A DNA stretch of 32,572 bases from Cloacimonetes bacterium UBA5210 (GTDB lineage Bacteria; Cloacimonadota; Cloacimonadia; Cloacimonadales; Cloacimonadaceae): positions 1-32,572 of the forward strand of contig DHVK01000015.1 of NCBI GenBank assembly GCA_002412625.1, read 5' to 3'. The stretch's first letter is position 1; every line of letters begins with the position of its first letter. The notes below the pieces were generated by a model. That model did not search any database. It saw only the letters and a list, made by a program, of their open reading frames with translations, and was not told the origin of the DNA. The position numbers and the translations under genes are program-made. This document shows positions 9,247 through 16,268 of this stretch, piece after piece.

Positions 9247-10575
9247 ATGCAACAAGAATATTTGATAGAAGAATTCGACGAGCTCGATCCCGATAACTGG
9301 GAGGAGCTGGAAAACGAAGAAGATAGCGCGTTTATCGCCACCGTGATCCGCCAGGGCGAGAAGGTGGAAGACAGCGAAGCCTCTCTGGACGAACTGGAAC
9401 GGCTGGCCGATACCGCGGGCATCGCAATCATCGGGCGCCACTCCCAAAAAAAGACGCAACCCGAGCGTAGCACCTATTTTGGCAAAGGCTTCCTGGAAGA
9501 ACTGAGCGAGAAGATGCTGCAAGCCGGGGTAAACCTCCTGATCATCAACGACGAGCTCTCCCCCATGCAAGCCCGCAATATCGAGAAGACCCACCAGATC
9601 AAGGTGATAGACCGCACAGAAGTGATTCTGACGATCTTCCACAAGCACGCCAAGACCAAAGAAGCCAAGCTTCAGGTAAAACTGGCGGAATTGCAGTATC
9701 AACTGCCCCGATTGAAGCGCCTTTGGGGTCACTTCGACAAAGAGCGTGGCAGCATGCGGGCTGCCGGTGGTTCTGCCTCACGGGGAATGGGTGAAAAGCA
9801 AATTGAGATCGACAAACGCCTGATCCGTCTGAATATTCGCAAGATCACCAAAGCGATTGACCAAATCACCAAGCAGAAAGAAACCCAACGCAAACAGCGC
9901 GACAAGAGCAAGAAGATCTGCCTGGTAGGCTATACCAACGCCGGAAAATCCACTCTCTTCAATCGCCTCACCGACGCCGGAGTCCTGGTGGAAGACCGCC
10001 TCTTCGCCACCCTGGATTCCACCAGCAGACAGTTGAAACTCTCCACCGGAGCTCCAGCCGTGATCTCCGATACCGTGGGCTTCATCTCCGAGCTGCCCCA
10101 CCATCTGGTAGCGTCTTTCCGCGCAACCCTGATGGAAGCCGTGGACGCGGACCTGCTTCTGCATACCGTGGATATCTCTGATCCGCGCCATGAGTATTAT
10201 GTAGAGCAGGTGAACGAGGTGCTGAAATCCATCGGTGCCGAAAACATCCCGCAATTGCTGGTGCTCAACAAAAGCGATCTGGTGGACGAACGTATGCAGA
10301 CTATCCTGGAGCGCTATTACGATGATTCCATCGCCCTCAGCGCTGCCAAAAACATCGGCATCGATACCTTGCTGCAGAAAATCGAAGATATGCTGATGGA
10401 TAACATCAGCTACAGCCTGCTGCTGCCCTATTCCCAAACCGCTTTGGTTTCACGCCTCCACGATATCGCCATCATCGAAAGTGAAGACTATCTGGAAGAC
10501 GGTATCCATCTGAAAGTGATTATCCCCGAGATGGATATGCACCTGATCCAGCAGTACATCCGGAAGGATGATTGA
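9247..10575 (+). CDS. hflX: GTPase HflX, ribosome-associated
   Basis: 442 residues. AAGGAG at 9235-9240 sits six bases before the ATG. The order is an acidic N-terminal extension (about 1-30), the HflX N-terminal domain with TYFGKGFLEEL, a coiled linker with GGSASRGMGEKQIE, then the G domain: P-loop GYTNAGKST at 228-236, DTVGFI at 275-280 and NKSD at 341-344. In other bacteria HflX binds the 50S subunit and splits stalled ribosomes under stress. It follows the subtilisin gene by 69 bases with no visible terminator, so co-transcription is possible, but the shared function is not obvious. Confidence 0.95.
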   Translation: MQQEYLIEEFDELDPDNWEELENEEDSAFIATVIRQGEKVEDSEASLDELERLADTAGIAIIGRHSQKKTQPERSTYFGKGFLEELSEKMLQAGVNLLIINDELSPMQARNIEKTHQIKVIDRTEVILTIFHKHAKTKEAKLQVKLAELQYQLPRLKRLWGHFDKERGSMRAAGGSASRGMGEKQIEIDKRLIRLNIRKITKAIDQITKQKETQRKQRDKSKKICLVGYTNAGKSTLFNRLTDAGVLVEDRLFATLDSTSRQLKLSTGAPAVISDTVGFISELPHHLVASFRATLMEAVDADLLLHTVDISDPRHEYYVEQVNEVLKSIGAENIPQLLVLNKSDLVDERMQTILERYYDDSIALSAAKNIGIDTLLQKIEDMLMDNISYSLLLPYSQTALVSRLHDIAIIESEDYLEDGIHLKVIIPEMDMHLIQQYIRKDD

Positions 10576-10639
10576 TTCCTGCAGAGGAATGAGGAGATGG
10601 GGAGATAGCCAGGTGGCCAGGTGGGGAGGTGGTGAGGTT

Positions 10640-10825
10640 TTGTCCCATCAGGACGTTATTTTTAGCTGAAACGCAAGACACATAGATTAACCATGTGAGT
10701 CCCATCGGGACGGTATTTAGCTAGAACGCAATACACATAGAATAACCGTCTGAGTCCCATCGGGACGGTATTTTAGCTAGAATTCCTGCCCCTACTTAGT
10801 TTGAGTTCCGTAGGAACGATATGTT
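10640..10825 (+). repeat. Tandem array of GTCCC palindromic repeats, about 55-base period
   Basis: Four palindromes lie at 10642-10655, 10697-10712, 10752-10767 and 10803-10818, spaced 51-57 bases apart. The middle two share the identical GAGTCCCATCGGGACG. Between units 1, 2 and 3 the intervening sequence is also conserved (TAGCT(A)GAA ACGCAA ACACATAGA ...AACC), so it is a tandem repeat and not a repeat-spacer array. Unit 4 is a diverged form (GAGTTCCGTAGGAACG) followed by ATATGTTTGATATG. Confidence 0.85.
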
Positions 10826-10861
10826 TGATATGGCATCAGCTACGCTGAGAGATCTTCAGGT

Positions 10862-10878
10862 CCGGGTCTGAAACCCGG
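10862..10878. repeat. Small hairpin
   Basis: CCGGGT at 10862-10867 pairs with ACCCGG at 10873-10878 across a five-base loop. No T-run follows, so it is not called a terminator. Confidence 0.4.
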
Positions 10879-10937
10879 TAATCACCATATCACCCCCATT
10901 CTGCCTGCCTGTATCGCCGGAGTTTTATCGTGATGTA

Positions 10938-10995
10938 AAGCTGTTATCATCGTGTGAGCACAGCATGGAGACAGCACAAGACCAGCTTGATACTG
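10938..10995. repeat. Dispersed repeat, AAGCTGTTAT family (copy A)
   Basis: Begins AAGCTGTTAT, then GCACAGCAT about 15 bases on, ACAGCA, and a CCAGCTT end. Aligns by eye with 21753-21808 and more loosely with 32389-32440. The element alternates AGCTG and CAGCT words, so it can fold on itself. Confidence 0.55.
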
Positions 10996-11034
10996 GCTGG
11001 ATAAATGCGGGCTAAGTGCAGATGGATGCTATTT

Positions 11035-11068
11035 GACAGAAAAACGGCTCAGAGAGACGTGTTCCGGG
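11035..11068 (+). repeat. Dispersed repeat, GACGTGTTCC family
   Basis: GACAGAAAAACGGCTC followed by AGAGAGACGTGTTCCGGG. It is the reverse complement of the 503-543 copy apart from small changes and matches the right arm of the 641-717 element. Confidence 0.75.
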
Positions 11069-11174
11069 AAGCCCGCACTAACGACTAAAACCTAAAAAGC
11101 TAGAACCAAAGCCGCCAGATAACAGACGGGAACCAGACCGAGCCAAAAATGGGTGACAACCATGTGATTTTGTC

Positions 11175-11180
11175 TTGACA
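11175..11180 (+). promoter_or_regulatory. Candidate -35 box upstream of the first lipoprotein gene
   Basis: A perfect TTGACA. With usual spacing, transcription would begin at or next to the ATG at 11209. No good -10 hexamer is visible at 11198-11203. Confidence 0.3.
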
Positions 11181-11208
11181 TATTTCCCTGAAGCATCATC
11201 CTGCTCTC

Positions 11209-11766
11209 ATGAGGAATATTGCTTTGCTGCTCTTGGTGCTGATCGCGCTAAGTTCCTGCAACATATTTAGTTTGCGGGATACTGAGTTTCCTTCCGAGGA
11301 AGCCCAATGGAACGATTTTACGTCTTCCTGGCAGCTTGTTTTGCAGAACCTGCATTACGCCTATCAAGACTCACGCAACGCCATCAATTATCGCCGAATA
11401 TTCACCAATGATTTCCGCTTCCAGTTTGCCCAGCAAGATATCACAGATTTTAGCACTGATCCTGAATGGACAAACCTGCAAGAACAAGACATGCTGTTGA
11501 ACCTTCATGCCGGTTTTAGCGATATCAGCATCAGCCTGGAAGCTCTTGAGACTTCCGACGAGATATCGTCGAACTCCGTTATTTTATACCGTTCTTACGA
11601 GCTGACCGCCACACCCAAAGACCCCAATCGCGAGATTGTTATCGCCAGGGGGAAATTGGAACTCTATCTCACCCGGCAAAACGGATATTGGTATGTAAAC
11701 CTGTGGAAGGACTACCGTTCTTCCGGCGAACGCACCTGGGGATTGCTAAAACATGAAAACGGCTAA
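11209..11766 (+). CDS. Hypothetical lipoprotein, possibly NTF2-like (paralogue 1)
   Basis: 185 residues. The signal peptide MRNIALLLLVLIALSSC ends in a lipobox with Cys17, so the mature protein should be lipid-anchored. I do not recognise a named family. The body (a helical NLHYAYQDS... segment, then FTNDFRFQF, and a C-terminal LYLTRQNGYWYVNLWKDY) has the look of an NTF2-like cone fold. It aligns by eye with the next gene's product over both ends. No ribosome binding site is visible before the ATG. Its end overlaps the start of the next gene by 14 bases. It heads a compact set leading to ruvX and mltG, so an envelope role is possible but unproven. Confidence 0.75.
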   Translation: MRNIALLLLVLIALSSCNIFSLRDTEFPSEEAQWNDFTSSWQLVLQNLHYAYQDSRNAINYRRIFTNDFRFQFAQQDITDFSTDPEWTNLQEQDMLLNLHAGFSDISISLEALETSDEISSNSVILYRSYELTATPKDPNREIVIARGKLELYLTRQNGYWYVNLWKDYRSSGERTWGLLKHENG

Positions 11767-12328
11767 ATTCCTGCTGATCATCACCCTGCTGCTGCTCGGA
11801 GCTTGCAACAACCCCTTCCGTCCGCCGCTGATAGACACTTCATCCGGAGTGATTCTCAGCCGGAGTCCGGAAGAATTGTTGCGCAATCTGGAAAAAGCCT
11901 ATCGCGAAAAGAACATCAACATTTTCCGCCGGCTTTTACATCCGGATTATCGCTTTGAGCTACTATCCAGCGAGTATCAGCAGATCGGCATCGACATGGA
12001 TGGCGACGGCCGCCGGGATTCCTGGTGGGGCTACGATCATGAGGTGGAGATCACCAGAAATATGTTTGAACGCGGCAGCAGCGACGGCAACTTCCCGGTA
12101 GCGGATGAGATCGAGCTGCGCTTGCAGATACCGCCGCAAGAGCTTTGGGAGCGCGATCCGGCAGACGGATTTGAAGATTACATCGTGATCCCCTGTTACT
12201 TCGATCTGATTCTCAGCTATCACGACTCAAACAGCAGCTATGTGGCCAATGGAGTTGCCAGATTCTATCTGGTGGAAGAATCCGGCGAGTGGAAAATCAT
12301 TATCTGGAGGGATGAATCCCTGTTATGA
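11753..12328 (+). CDS. Hypothetical lipoprotein, possibly NTF2-like (paralogue 2)
   Basis: 191 residues. The lipobox LLGAC gives a lipidated Cys18. The body resembles the preceding protein: NLEKAYREKNINIFRRLLHP then DYRFEL near the start, and ARFYLVEESGEWKIIIWRDE at the end. It differs by an insert holding DMDGDGRRD, similar to calcium-binding loops. The gene overlaps its upstream neighbour by 14 bases and ruvX downstream by four (ATGA), so translation of the set is probably coupled. Function unknown; tandem duplication and divergence is the likely origin. Confidence 0.75.
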   Translation: MKTAKFLLIITLLLLGACNNPFRPPLIDTSSGVILSRSPEELLRNLEKAYREKNINIFRRLLHPDYRFELLSSEYQQIGIDMDGDGRRDSWWGYDHEVEITRNMFERGSSDGNFPVADEIELRLQIPPQELWERDPADGFEDYIVIPCYFDLILSYHDSNSSYVANGVARFYLVEESGEWKIIIWRDESLL

Positions 12329-12747
12329 CAGGCCGAATCATGGCTGTCGATTATGGCACAAAGCGCATCGGGATCGCCTTTTCAGACCCCTTGCGGATCT
12401 TTGCCAAGGCACACTCGGTGCTGGAAAACTGCCCCTTTGAAGAGCTTCTGCCCCAGATCCAAGAGCTGGCAACGAGCAACAAAGCCAGCCTGATCGTAGT
12501 CGGCATGCCCTACGCCATCGACGGCTCTCACACTCCCAAAACCATCGAAACCGAGACCTTTCTAAATAAACTGCAGGAATCCCTGGACATTCAGGTAATA
12601 TCTTACGATGAGCGTTACAGCTCAGCCGAGGCCGAGACCGAACTGAAGAGAATGGGAAAAAGCTGGCAGGAAGCCCGCAAACTGGTGGACGCCATGGCCG
12701 CGGCGATGATCTTGAAATCGTATCTGGAGAACATGGAAAACAAATGA
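12325..12747 (+). CDS. ruvX: RuvX/YqgF family Holliday-junction resolvase-like nuclease
   Basis: 140 residues, the usual family length. RNase H-like fold markers are present: AVDYGTKRIGIAFSD with D9, the IVVGMPYAIDGS strand-loop, DERYSS with D95, and VDAMAAAMIL with D122. In other bacteria this protein takes part in 16S rRNA 5'-end maturation and has been linked to Holliday junction resolution. The ATG at 12325 is preferred over the one at 12340 because it forms an ATGA overlap with the lipoprotein gene. An ATGA overlap also joins it to mltG. Confidence 0.92.
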   Translation: MTGRIMAVDYGTKRIGIAFSDPLRIFAKAHSVLENCPFEELLPQIQELATSNKASLIVVGMPYAIDGSHTPKTIETETFLNKLQESLDIQVISYDERYSSAEAETELKRMGKSWQEARKLVDAMAAAMILKSYLENMENK

Positions 12748-13730
12748 CAAAACTCCGTCTGTTGATCATAGTAATAATCAGCCTGCTGCTGGTCGGTTCC
12801 GGTTTTGCCGCTCACGAACTGTTTTTGATGCGTGACACTGTGGAACGCGTAGTGATTGTGCAAAGCGGAGACAGCGCCCGGACGATCGGAGAAAGGCTTC
12901 AGGCTGCCGGAATAGTGCCCAATGCCGCCAGCTTCCGGATTCTAGCCAAATTGCGCTCAGCGGATAGATCGCTAAAGCCCGGCACCTATGTCTTTGAGGG
13001 GCACAGCAACCTCTGGAAGACCGTTTCCCGCCTGCAAGACGGCCATTCCGAGAGCATCCGGGTAACCTTTCCGGAAGGGCTTTCCATGCACCTCAGTTTT
13101 CAAAGAATAGAAGCCAGCGGCTTGGCCGATTACCAGGGCCTGTACGCGGCAGCCACGGACACATCACTGGTGCGCCGCCTTACCGGGATGCCGTTGAACA
13201 GTTTGGAAGGCTTCTTGTATCCGGAGACCTATCTCTTCCCCCTGCCTTGTCCGGCAGATAGCATCCTGGCAATCATGACCAGAGAGTTCTTCCGCAAGTC
13301 CGCGCGCGCCGGCATAGATATTGCCGGGATAGACAACTTTTATCAGAAGCTGATTCTGGCTTCTATCGTGGAAAAAGAGGCGGGAAATGCCGAAGAGCGC
13401 CCCATCATCGCCGGAGTGTTTGCTCGCCGCCTGAAGATGGGAATGGCTTTGCAAAGCTGCCCCACGGTTGATTATATCCTGGAAAAGCAAGGGATCCGCA
13501 GAGCCGTCCTGACCCGGGCAGACACTCAGATCGCTTCCCCGTATAACACATACCAAAACCCGGGCTTGCCCCCTACCCCAATCTCTAATCCCAGAGTTGA
13601 ATCCATTCTCGCCGCCCTCAACCCAACGGAGCACAACTATCTGTATTTCTTCGCGGACAGACAAGGCACCAATGTCTTCAGTGACACCTACGAAGAGCAT
13701 CAGCGCTTGCAGAGAAAGATGAGGCTATGA
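12744..13730 (+). CDS. mltG: Endolytic murein transglycosylase MltG
   Basis: 328 residues. One N-terminal membrane segment (about 5-22) is followed by a small LysM-like part (about 35-100) and the YceG catalytic domain: LEGFLYPETY near 154-163, SIVEKEA at 208-214 with the catalytic glutamate, ARRL...MALQSCPTVDYIL and SPYNTYQNPGLPPTPISNP. MltG cleaves nascent glycan strands at the inner membrane and so sets their length. It starts within the ruvX stop (ATGA). Its own stop overlaps a possible 40-codon ORF in the same way. Confidence 0.93.
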   Translation: MTKLRLLIIVIISLLLVGSGFAAHELFLMRDTVERVVIVQSGDSARTIGERLQAAGIVPNAASFRILAKLRSADRSLKPGTYVFEGHSNLWKTVSRLQDGHSESIRVTFPEGLSMHLSFQRIEASGLADYQGLYAAATDTSLVRRLTGMPLNSLEGFLYPETYLFPLPCPADSILAIMTREFFRKSARAGIDIAGIDNFYQKLILASIVEKEAGNAEERPIIAGVFARRLKMGMALQSCPTVDYILEKQGIRRAVLTRADTQIASPYNTYQNPGLPPTPISNPRVESILAALNPTEHNYLYFFADRQGTNVFSDTYEEHQRLQRKMRL

Positions 13731-13849
13731 AACATTTGTGCTTGACACTCGCTGCCGCTGCAAACTCTTGGATGACATTCACAGAAGCACCTGACGAGAT
13801 CCTAGAAAATACAATAAGATATACGCGATCGCGTATGGAGGAAAAATGA
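13727..13849 (+). CDS. Possible 40-residue ORF coupled to both neighbours
   Basis: An open frame of 40 codons begins at an ATG inside the mltG stop (ATGA at 13727-13730) and ends at a TGA inside the start of the next lipoprotein (ATGA at 13846-13849). The N-terminus MKHLCLTLAAAANSW is weakly signal-like and the C-terminus is basic and polar (YTRSRMEEK). No family is recognised and there is no separate ribosome binding site. The chain of ATGA junctions through this operon argues for it. Its small size and the promoter-like TACAAT within it argue that it may only be leader sequence. Confidence 0.3.
   Translation: MKHLCLTLAAAANSWMTFTEAPDEILENTIRYTRSRMEEK
13810..13815 (+). promoter_or_regulatory. 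Candidate -10 box for the LPP20-like lipoprotein
   Basis: TACAAT (5/6 match). Transcription would begin at about 13822, at the left edge of the palindrome. No -35 box with normal spacing is seen; CTGACG at 13791-13796 is too close. Confidence 0.35.
13821..13836. promoter_or_regulatory. Perfect 16-bp palindrome ahead of the SD
   Basis: ATACGCGATCGCGTAT is fully self-complementary and directly abuts GGAGG at 13837-13841. It could be an operator for a dimeric regulator at the predicted start of transcription. In RNA it could form a 6-bp stem with a GATC loop beside the ribosome binding site. Chance is not excluded. Confidence 0.45.
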
Positions 13850-14403
13850 AAAGAGCCATTATCGCAGTTCTGATCGTGAGCCTCGCCATTATCAGTTTTG
13901 GCTGCTCAAGAAACAAAAAAGAAGTGAAGGCCGATGGAACATTGGTTTACCGCCCTACATGGTGGGGTCAGCAAAGCGAACAAGGCTATGTGAACACTTA
14001 TGGCCAGGGCACGAACCTGAATGAAAACGCGTCCATGAATGTAGCGCGCTCCAATGCTTTGGCAGAAGCAGCCCAATATGTGGAAATCACTGTGCAGAGC
14101 CTGTTGAAGAACTATCTGGAAGAAGCCGGGGTGAACGATCCTCAGGTGTTGGCGCTTACTTCAAACGTTGTTCGTGCAGTATCGAATGCCGAGTTTTCCG
14201 GAATCGTCACCGGCAAGATGGAGACGCGCAAGGTAAAAGAAGCCGAAGGTGAACGTTATAAAACCTGGCTGCAAATGAAGATCCCCCAAGACCAGATCAA
14301 CCGTCGCCTGGCAGCGCAAATCCGCAACGAAGAAGCGCTTTACAACCAGTTCAAGGCTTCACAGGCATTTCAGGAATTGGACCGCTTGTTGGAAAAAGAC
14401 TGA
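13846..14403 (+). CDS. LPP20-family lipoprotein
   Basis: 185 residues. The signal peptide ends at FGC (Cys20). The mature part resembles the LPP20 lipoprotein family: an opening segment with PTWWGQ, then NVARSNALAEAAQYVEITVQ, a central VNSLL-type amphipathic region, and KTWLQMKIPQDQINRRLAAQI near the end. Members are outer-membrane lipoproteins of poorly known role, some tied to motility or the surface. A strong GGAGG lies four bases before the ATG. A hairpin terminator follows 27 bases after the stop, making this the last gene of the ruvX-mltG set, though it may also have its own promoter. Confidence 0.75.
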   Translation: MKRAIIAVLIVSLAIISFGCSRNKKEVKADGTLVYRPTWWGQQSEQGYVNTYGQGTNLNENASMNVARSNALAEAAQYVEITVQSLLKNYLEEAGVNDPQVLALTSNVVRAVSNAEFSGIVTGKMETRKVKEAEGERYKTWLQMKIPQDQINRRLAAQIRNEEALYNQFKASQAFQELDRLLEKD

Positions 14404-14429
14404 TCCGGAGTCTCAATCGAACTTACACA

Positions 14430-14460
14430 GGCACCCGCGTTTTTCCGGGTGTCTTTTCTT
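14430..14460 (+). terminator. Rho-independent terminator after the LPP20-like gene
   Basis: An 8-bp stem (14430-14437 with 14446-14453, one G-U pair) with an 8-base loop is followed by TTTTCTT. Well placed 27 bases after the stop. Confidence 0.85.
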
Positions 14461-14519
14461 TATCCCGGTTTGCCGCATCAGAAATCGCGGACTCTGGATA
14501 AGACCACACAAGAAAGTAT

Positions 14520-14548
14520 TTGACATCTATTCGCCCCCTCAATACCTT
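14520..14548 (+). promoter_or_regulatory. Candidate promoter of the add-gmhA operon
   Basis: TTGACA at 14520-14525 is perfect. With a 17-base gap the -10 would be TACCTT, a weak match. It lies between the upstream terminator and add, where a promoter is expected. Confidence 0.4.
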
Positions 14549-14571
14549 GCATAGTTAAGAAAGAGGATAAT

Positions 14572-15651
14572 ATGAAGATTAAAATGACCAAAGAACTGAT
14601 TCAAAAACTGCCCAAGACAGACCTGCATGTGCATCTGGATGGCAGCGTGCGAATCTCTACTATTATCGACCTTGCGAAACAGCAAAATATAAAGCTTCCC
14701 ACCATGGATGAGCAGGAGCTGCACAAGCTGATCGTCTGCGGTGAGCATACGGTGAGTTTGGACGACTATTTGCGCGGTTTTCACATCGTGAACCTGGTCT
14801 TGCAGAGCAAAGAAGGGCTCCGGCGCGCGGCATACGAACTGGCGGAAGATGCTGCCAAAGAAAACGTGCGCTACATGGAAGTGCGCTATTCACCAATCCT
14901 GCATACCCTTAAGGGGCTGAAACTCACCGAGATATCCCAGGCTGTGATCGATGGCTTGAAGCATGGAGAGCGCGATTTTGGCATCCAGACCGGGGTCATC
15001 ATCTGCGGTATCCGCAACATGGATCCCAATACTTCACTCAAACTGGCGGAGCTGGCAATTGCCTTCAAGAACAAAGGCGTGATCGGTTTTGATCTGGCCG
15101 GTGGTGAGTATAATCATCCCGCCAAAGACCACAAGGAAGCATTTGATCTGGCGCTGAAAAACAACCTGAATATCACCATTCACGCCGGAGAAGCATACGG
15201 ACCCGAATCAATCCACCAGGCTCTTCACTATTGCGGCACTCACCGCATTGGCCACGGTACCAGATTGGTGGAGGACGGCGACCTGCTGAACTATGTAAAC
15301 GACCACCGCATCCCGCTGGAAATCTGCATTAAAAGCAACTTGCACACCAAGGCCGTGGCGACCATCCAGAGCCACCCTATCGATTTCTACATTGATTATG
15401 GCCTAAGGGTAACCATCAATACCGATAACCGTACCATCAGCGATACTACCGTGACCGATGAATACATGCTGGCCATCAATGAACTGGGTTTGGAGTATGC
15501 CACAGTGAAATATGTAATCCTAAACGGCTTCAAAAGCGCCTTCCTGCCCTACAAGGAACGAGTCCGCCTGATCAATCAAACCCTGAAAGAATTTGAAGAA
15601 ATAGAAGAATCCGAACTGAAGACCAAGGTCAAGGTAAAGGAAAACCTCTAA
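14572..15651 (+). CDS. add: Adenosine deaminase
   Basis: 359 residues. The metal-dependent deaminase motifs are in order: DLHVHLDGS with H19 and H21, HAGE with H204 and E207, HRIGHGTRL with H228, and TDNRTIS with D285. These fit zinc binding and conversion of adenosine (or deoxyadenosine) to inosine in the cytoplasm. The stretch LEICIKSN differs from the commoner CPTSN-type sequence. GAGG at 14563-14566 supports the ATG at 14572. It is one base from gmhA and in the same operon as a secreted DNase, which suits purine salvage from degraded DNA; that link is inference. The C-terminus is unusually Glu/Lys-rich. Confidence 0.92.
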   Translation: MKIKMTKELIQKLPKTDLHVHLDGSVRISTIIDLAKQQNIKLPTMDEQELHKLIVCGEHTVSLDDYLRGFHIVNLVLQSKEGLRRAAYELAEDAAKENVRYMEVRYSPILHTLKGLKLTEISQAVIDGLKHGERDFGIQTGVIICGIRNMDPNTSLKLAELAIAFKNKGVIGFDLAGGEYNHPAKDHKEAFDLALKNNLNITIHAGEAYGPESIHQALHYCGTHRIGHGTRLVEDGDLLNYVNDHRIPLEICIKSNLHTKAVATIQSHPIDFYIDYGLRVTINTDNRTISDTTVTDEYMLAINELGLEYATVKYVILNGFKSAFLPYKERVRLINQTLKEFEEIEESELKTKVKVKENL

Positions 15652-15652
15652 G

Positions 15653-16252
15653 ATGCATACCGCCATCACCGCAGCTTTTGGCGATGCCATGCGAGTGCAG
15701 GATGCCTTTATCAAGAACCCTGCAAATAGGCAAACCATCGTTGAAATCGCCACCCAGATCGTCAACACTTACCGCAAACGCGGCAAGGTTATCATCTTCG
15801 GCAACGGGGGCAGTATGTGCGACGCCATGCATTTTGCGGAGGAACTCACCGGCAGATTTCACCGGGATCGGGAAGCCTTGCCCGCCATCGCCATTAGTGA
15901 TCCCTCCCACATCACATGTGTGGGTAACGACTATGGTTTCGAGCAAATCTTTGCCCGCGGCGTTCAGGCATATGCCCAAAGCGGGGATGTGGTAATCGGC
16001 ATCTCCACCAGCGGAAACTCTGCCAATATCATCGCCGGACTCCAATCTGCCCGGGCGATGGGTTGTGTTACCGTAGCCCTGTTAGGCGGAACCGGGGGCA
16101 AGATCTCCGGCAGCACAGATCTGCAATTGATCGTGCCCGCGGACACCAGCGACCGTGTGCAGGAAGTGCATACGATAGTCCTGCATATCTTGGTCCAGCT
16201 AGTGGAATCCGAGCTGTTCTTCCCCACACCAAACCCACCTCAATACGCATAA
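15653..16252 (+). CDS. gmhA: Phosphoheptose isomerase GmhA
   Basis: 199 residues. The SIS domain matches the Escherichia coli GmhA pattern closely: FGNGGSMCDAMHFAEELTGR with H60 and E64, ISDPSHITCVGNDYGF, ISTSGNSAN, and RVQEVHTIVLHILVQLVE with Q170 and H178. H60, E64, Q170 and H178 line up with the zinc ligands known for GmhA. It isomerises sedoheptulose 7-phosphate to D-glycero-D-manno-heptose 7-phosphate, the first step toward ADP-heptose for LPS. It starts one base after the add stop. No other heptose genes are in the window. Confidence 0.92.
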   Translation: MHTAITAAFGDAMRVQDAFIKNPANRQTIVEIATQIVNTYRKRGKVIIFGNGGSMCDAMHFAEELTGRFHRDREALPAIAISDPSHITCVGNDYGFEQIFARGVQAYAQSGDVVIGISTSGNSANIIAGLQSARAMGCVTVALLGGTGGKISGSTDLQLIVPADTSDRVQEVHTIVLHILVQLVESELFFPTPNPPQYA

Positions 16253-16268
16253 AACCAAGAAGGATAAA

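Larger units (their letters stand above)
10576..11174. other. Gene-free block rich in repeats
   Basis: No gene is supported here. In order it holds a G-rich purine tract (about 10590-10640), a tandem array of GTCCC palindromes (10640-10825), a small hairpin (10862-10878), a copy of the AAGCTGTTAT family (10938-10995) and a copy of the GACGTGTTCC family (11035-11068). No terminator with a T-run was found after hflX. Confidence 0.75.

Noticed and set aside
8476..9732. 418-codon open frame on the minus strand
   Set aside because: It lies antisense to two well-supported genes (S8 protease and HflX), spans their junction, and its translation shows no domain. It is a by-product of codon bias.
10573..10588. 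Terminator after hflX
   Set aside because: ATTCCT/AGGAAT can pair over four bases, but there is no T-run and the stem is only six pairs.
10590..10640. G-rich tract as a G-quadruplex
   Set aside because: Only two runs of four G and several GG pairs; a stable three-layer structure is not supported. It may be low-complexity sequence.
10640..10825. CRISPR-like array
   Set aside because: The sequence between palindromes is itself conserved among units and the repeats are only about 16 bases, so these are tandem repeats. No cas genes are near.
13742..13747. TTGACA as the -35 box of the LPP20-like gene
   Set aside because: No -10 lies at normal distance (CTCTTG at 17 bases) and the good TACAAT box is 62 bases downstream. 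It may be chance within the small ORF or the mltG 3' region.
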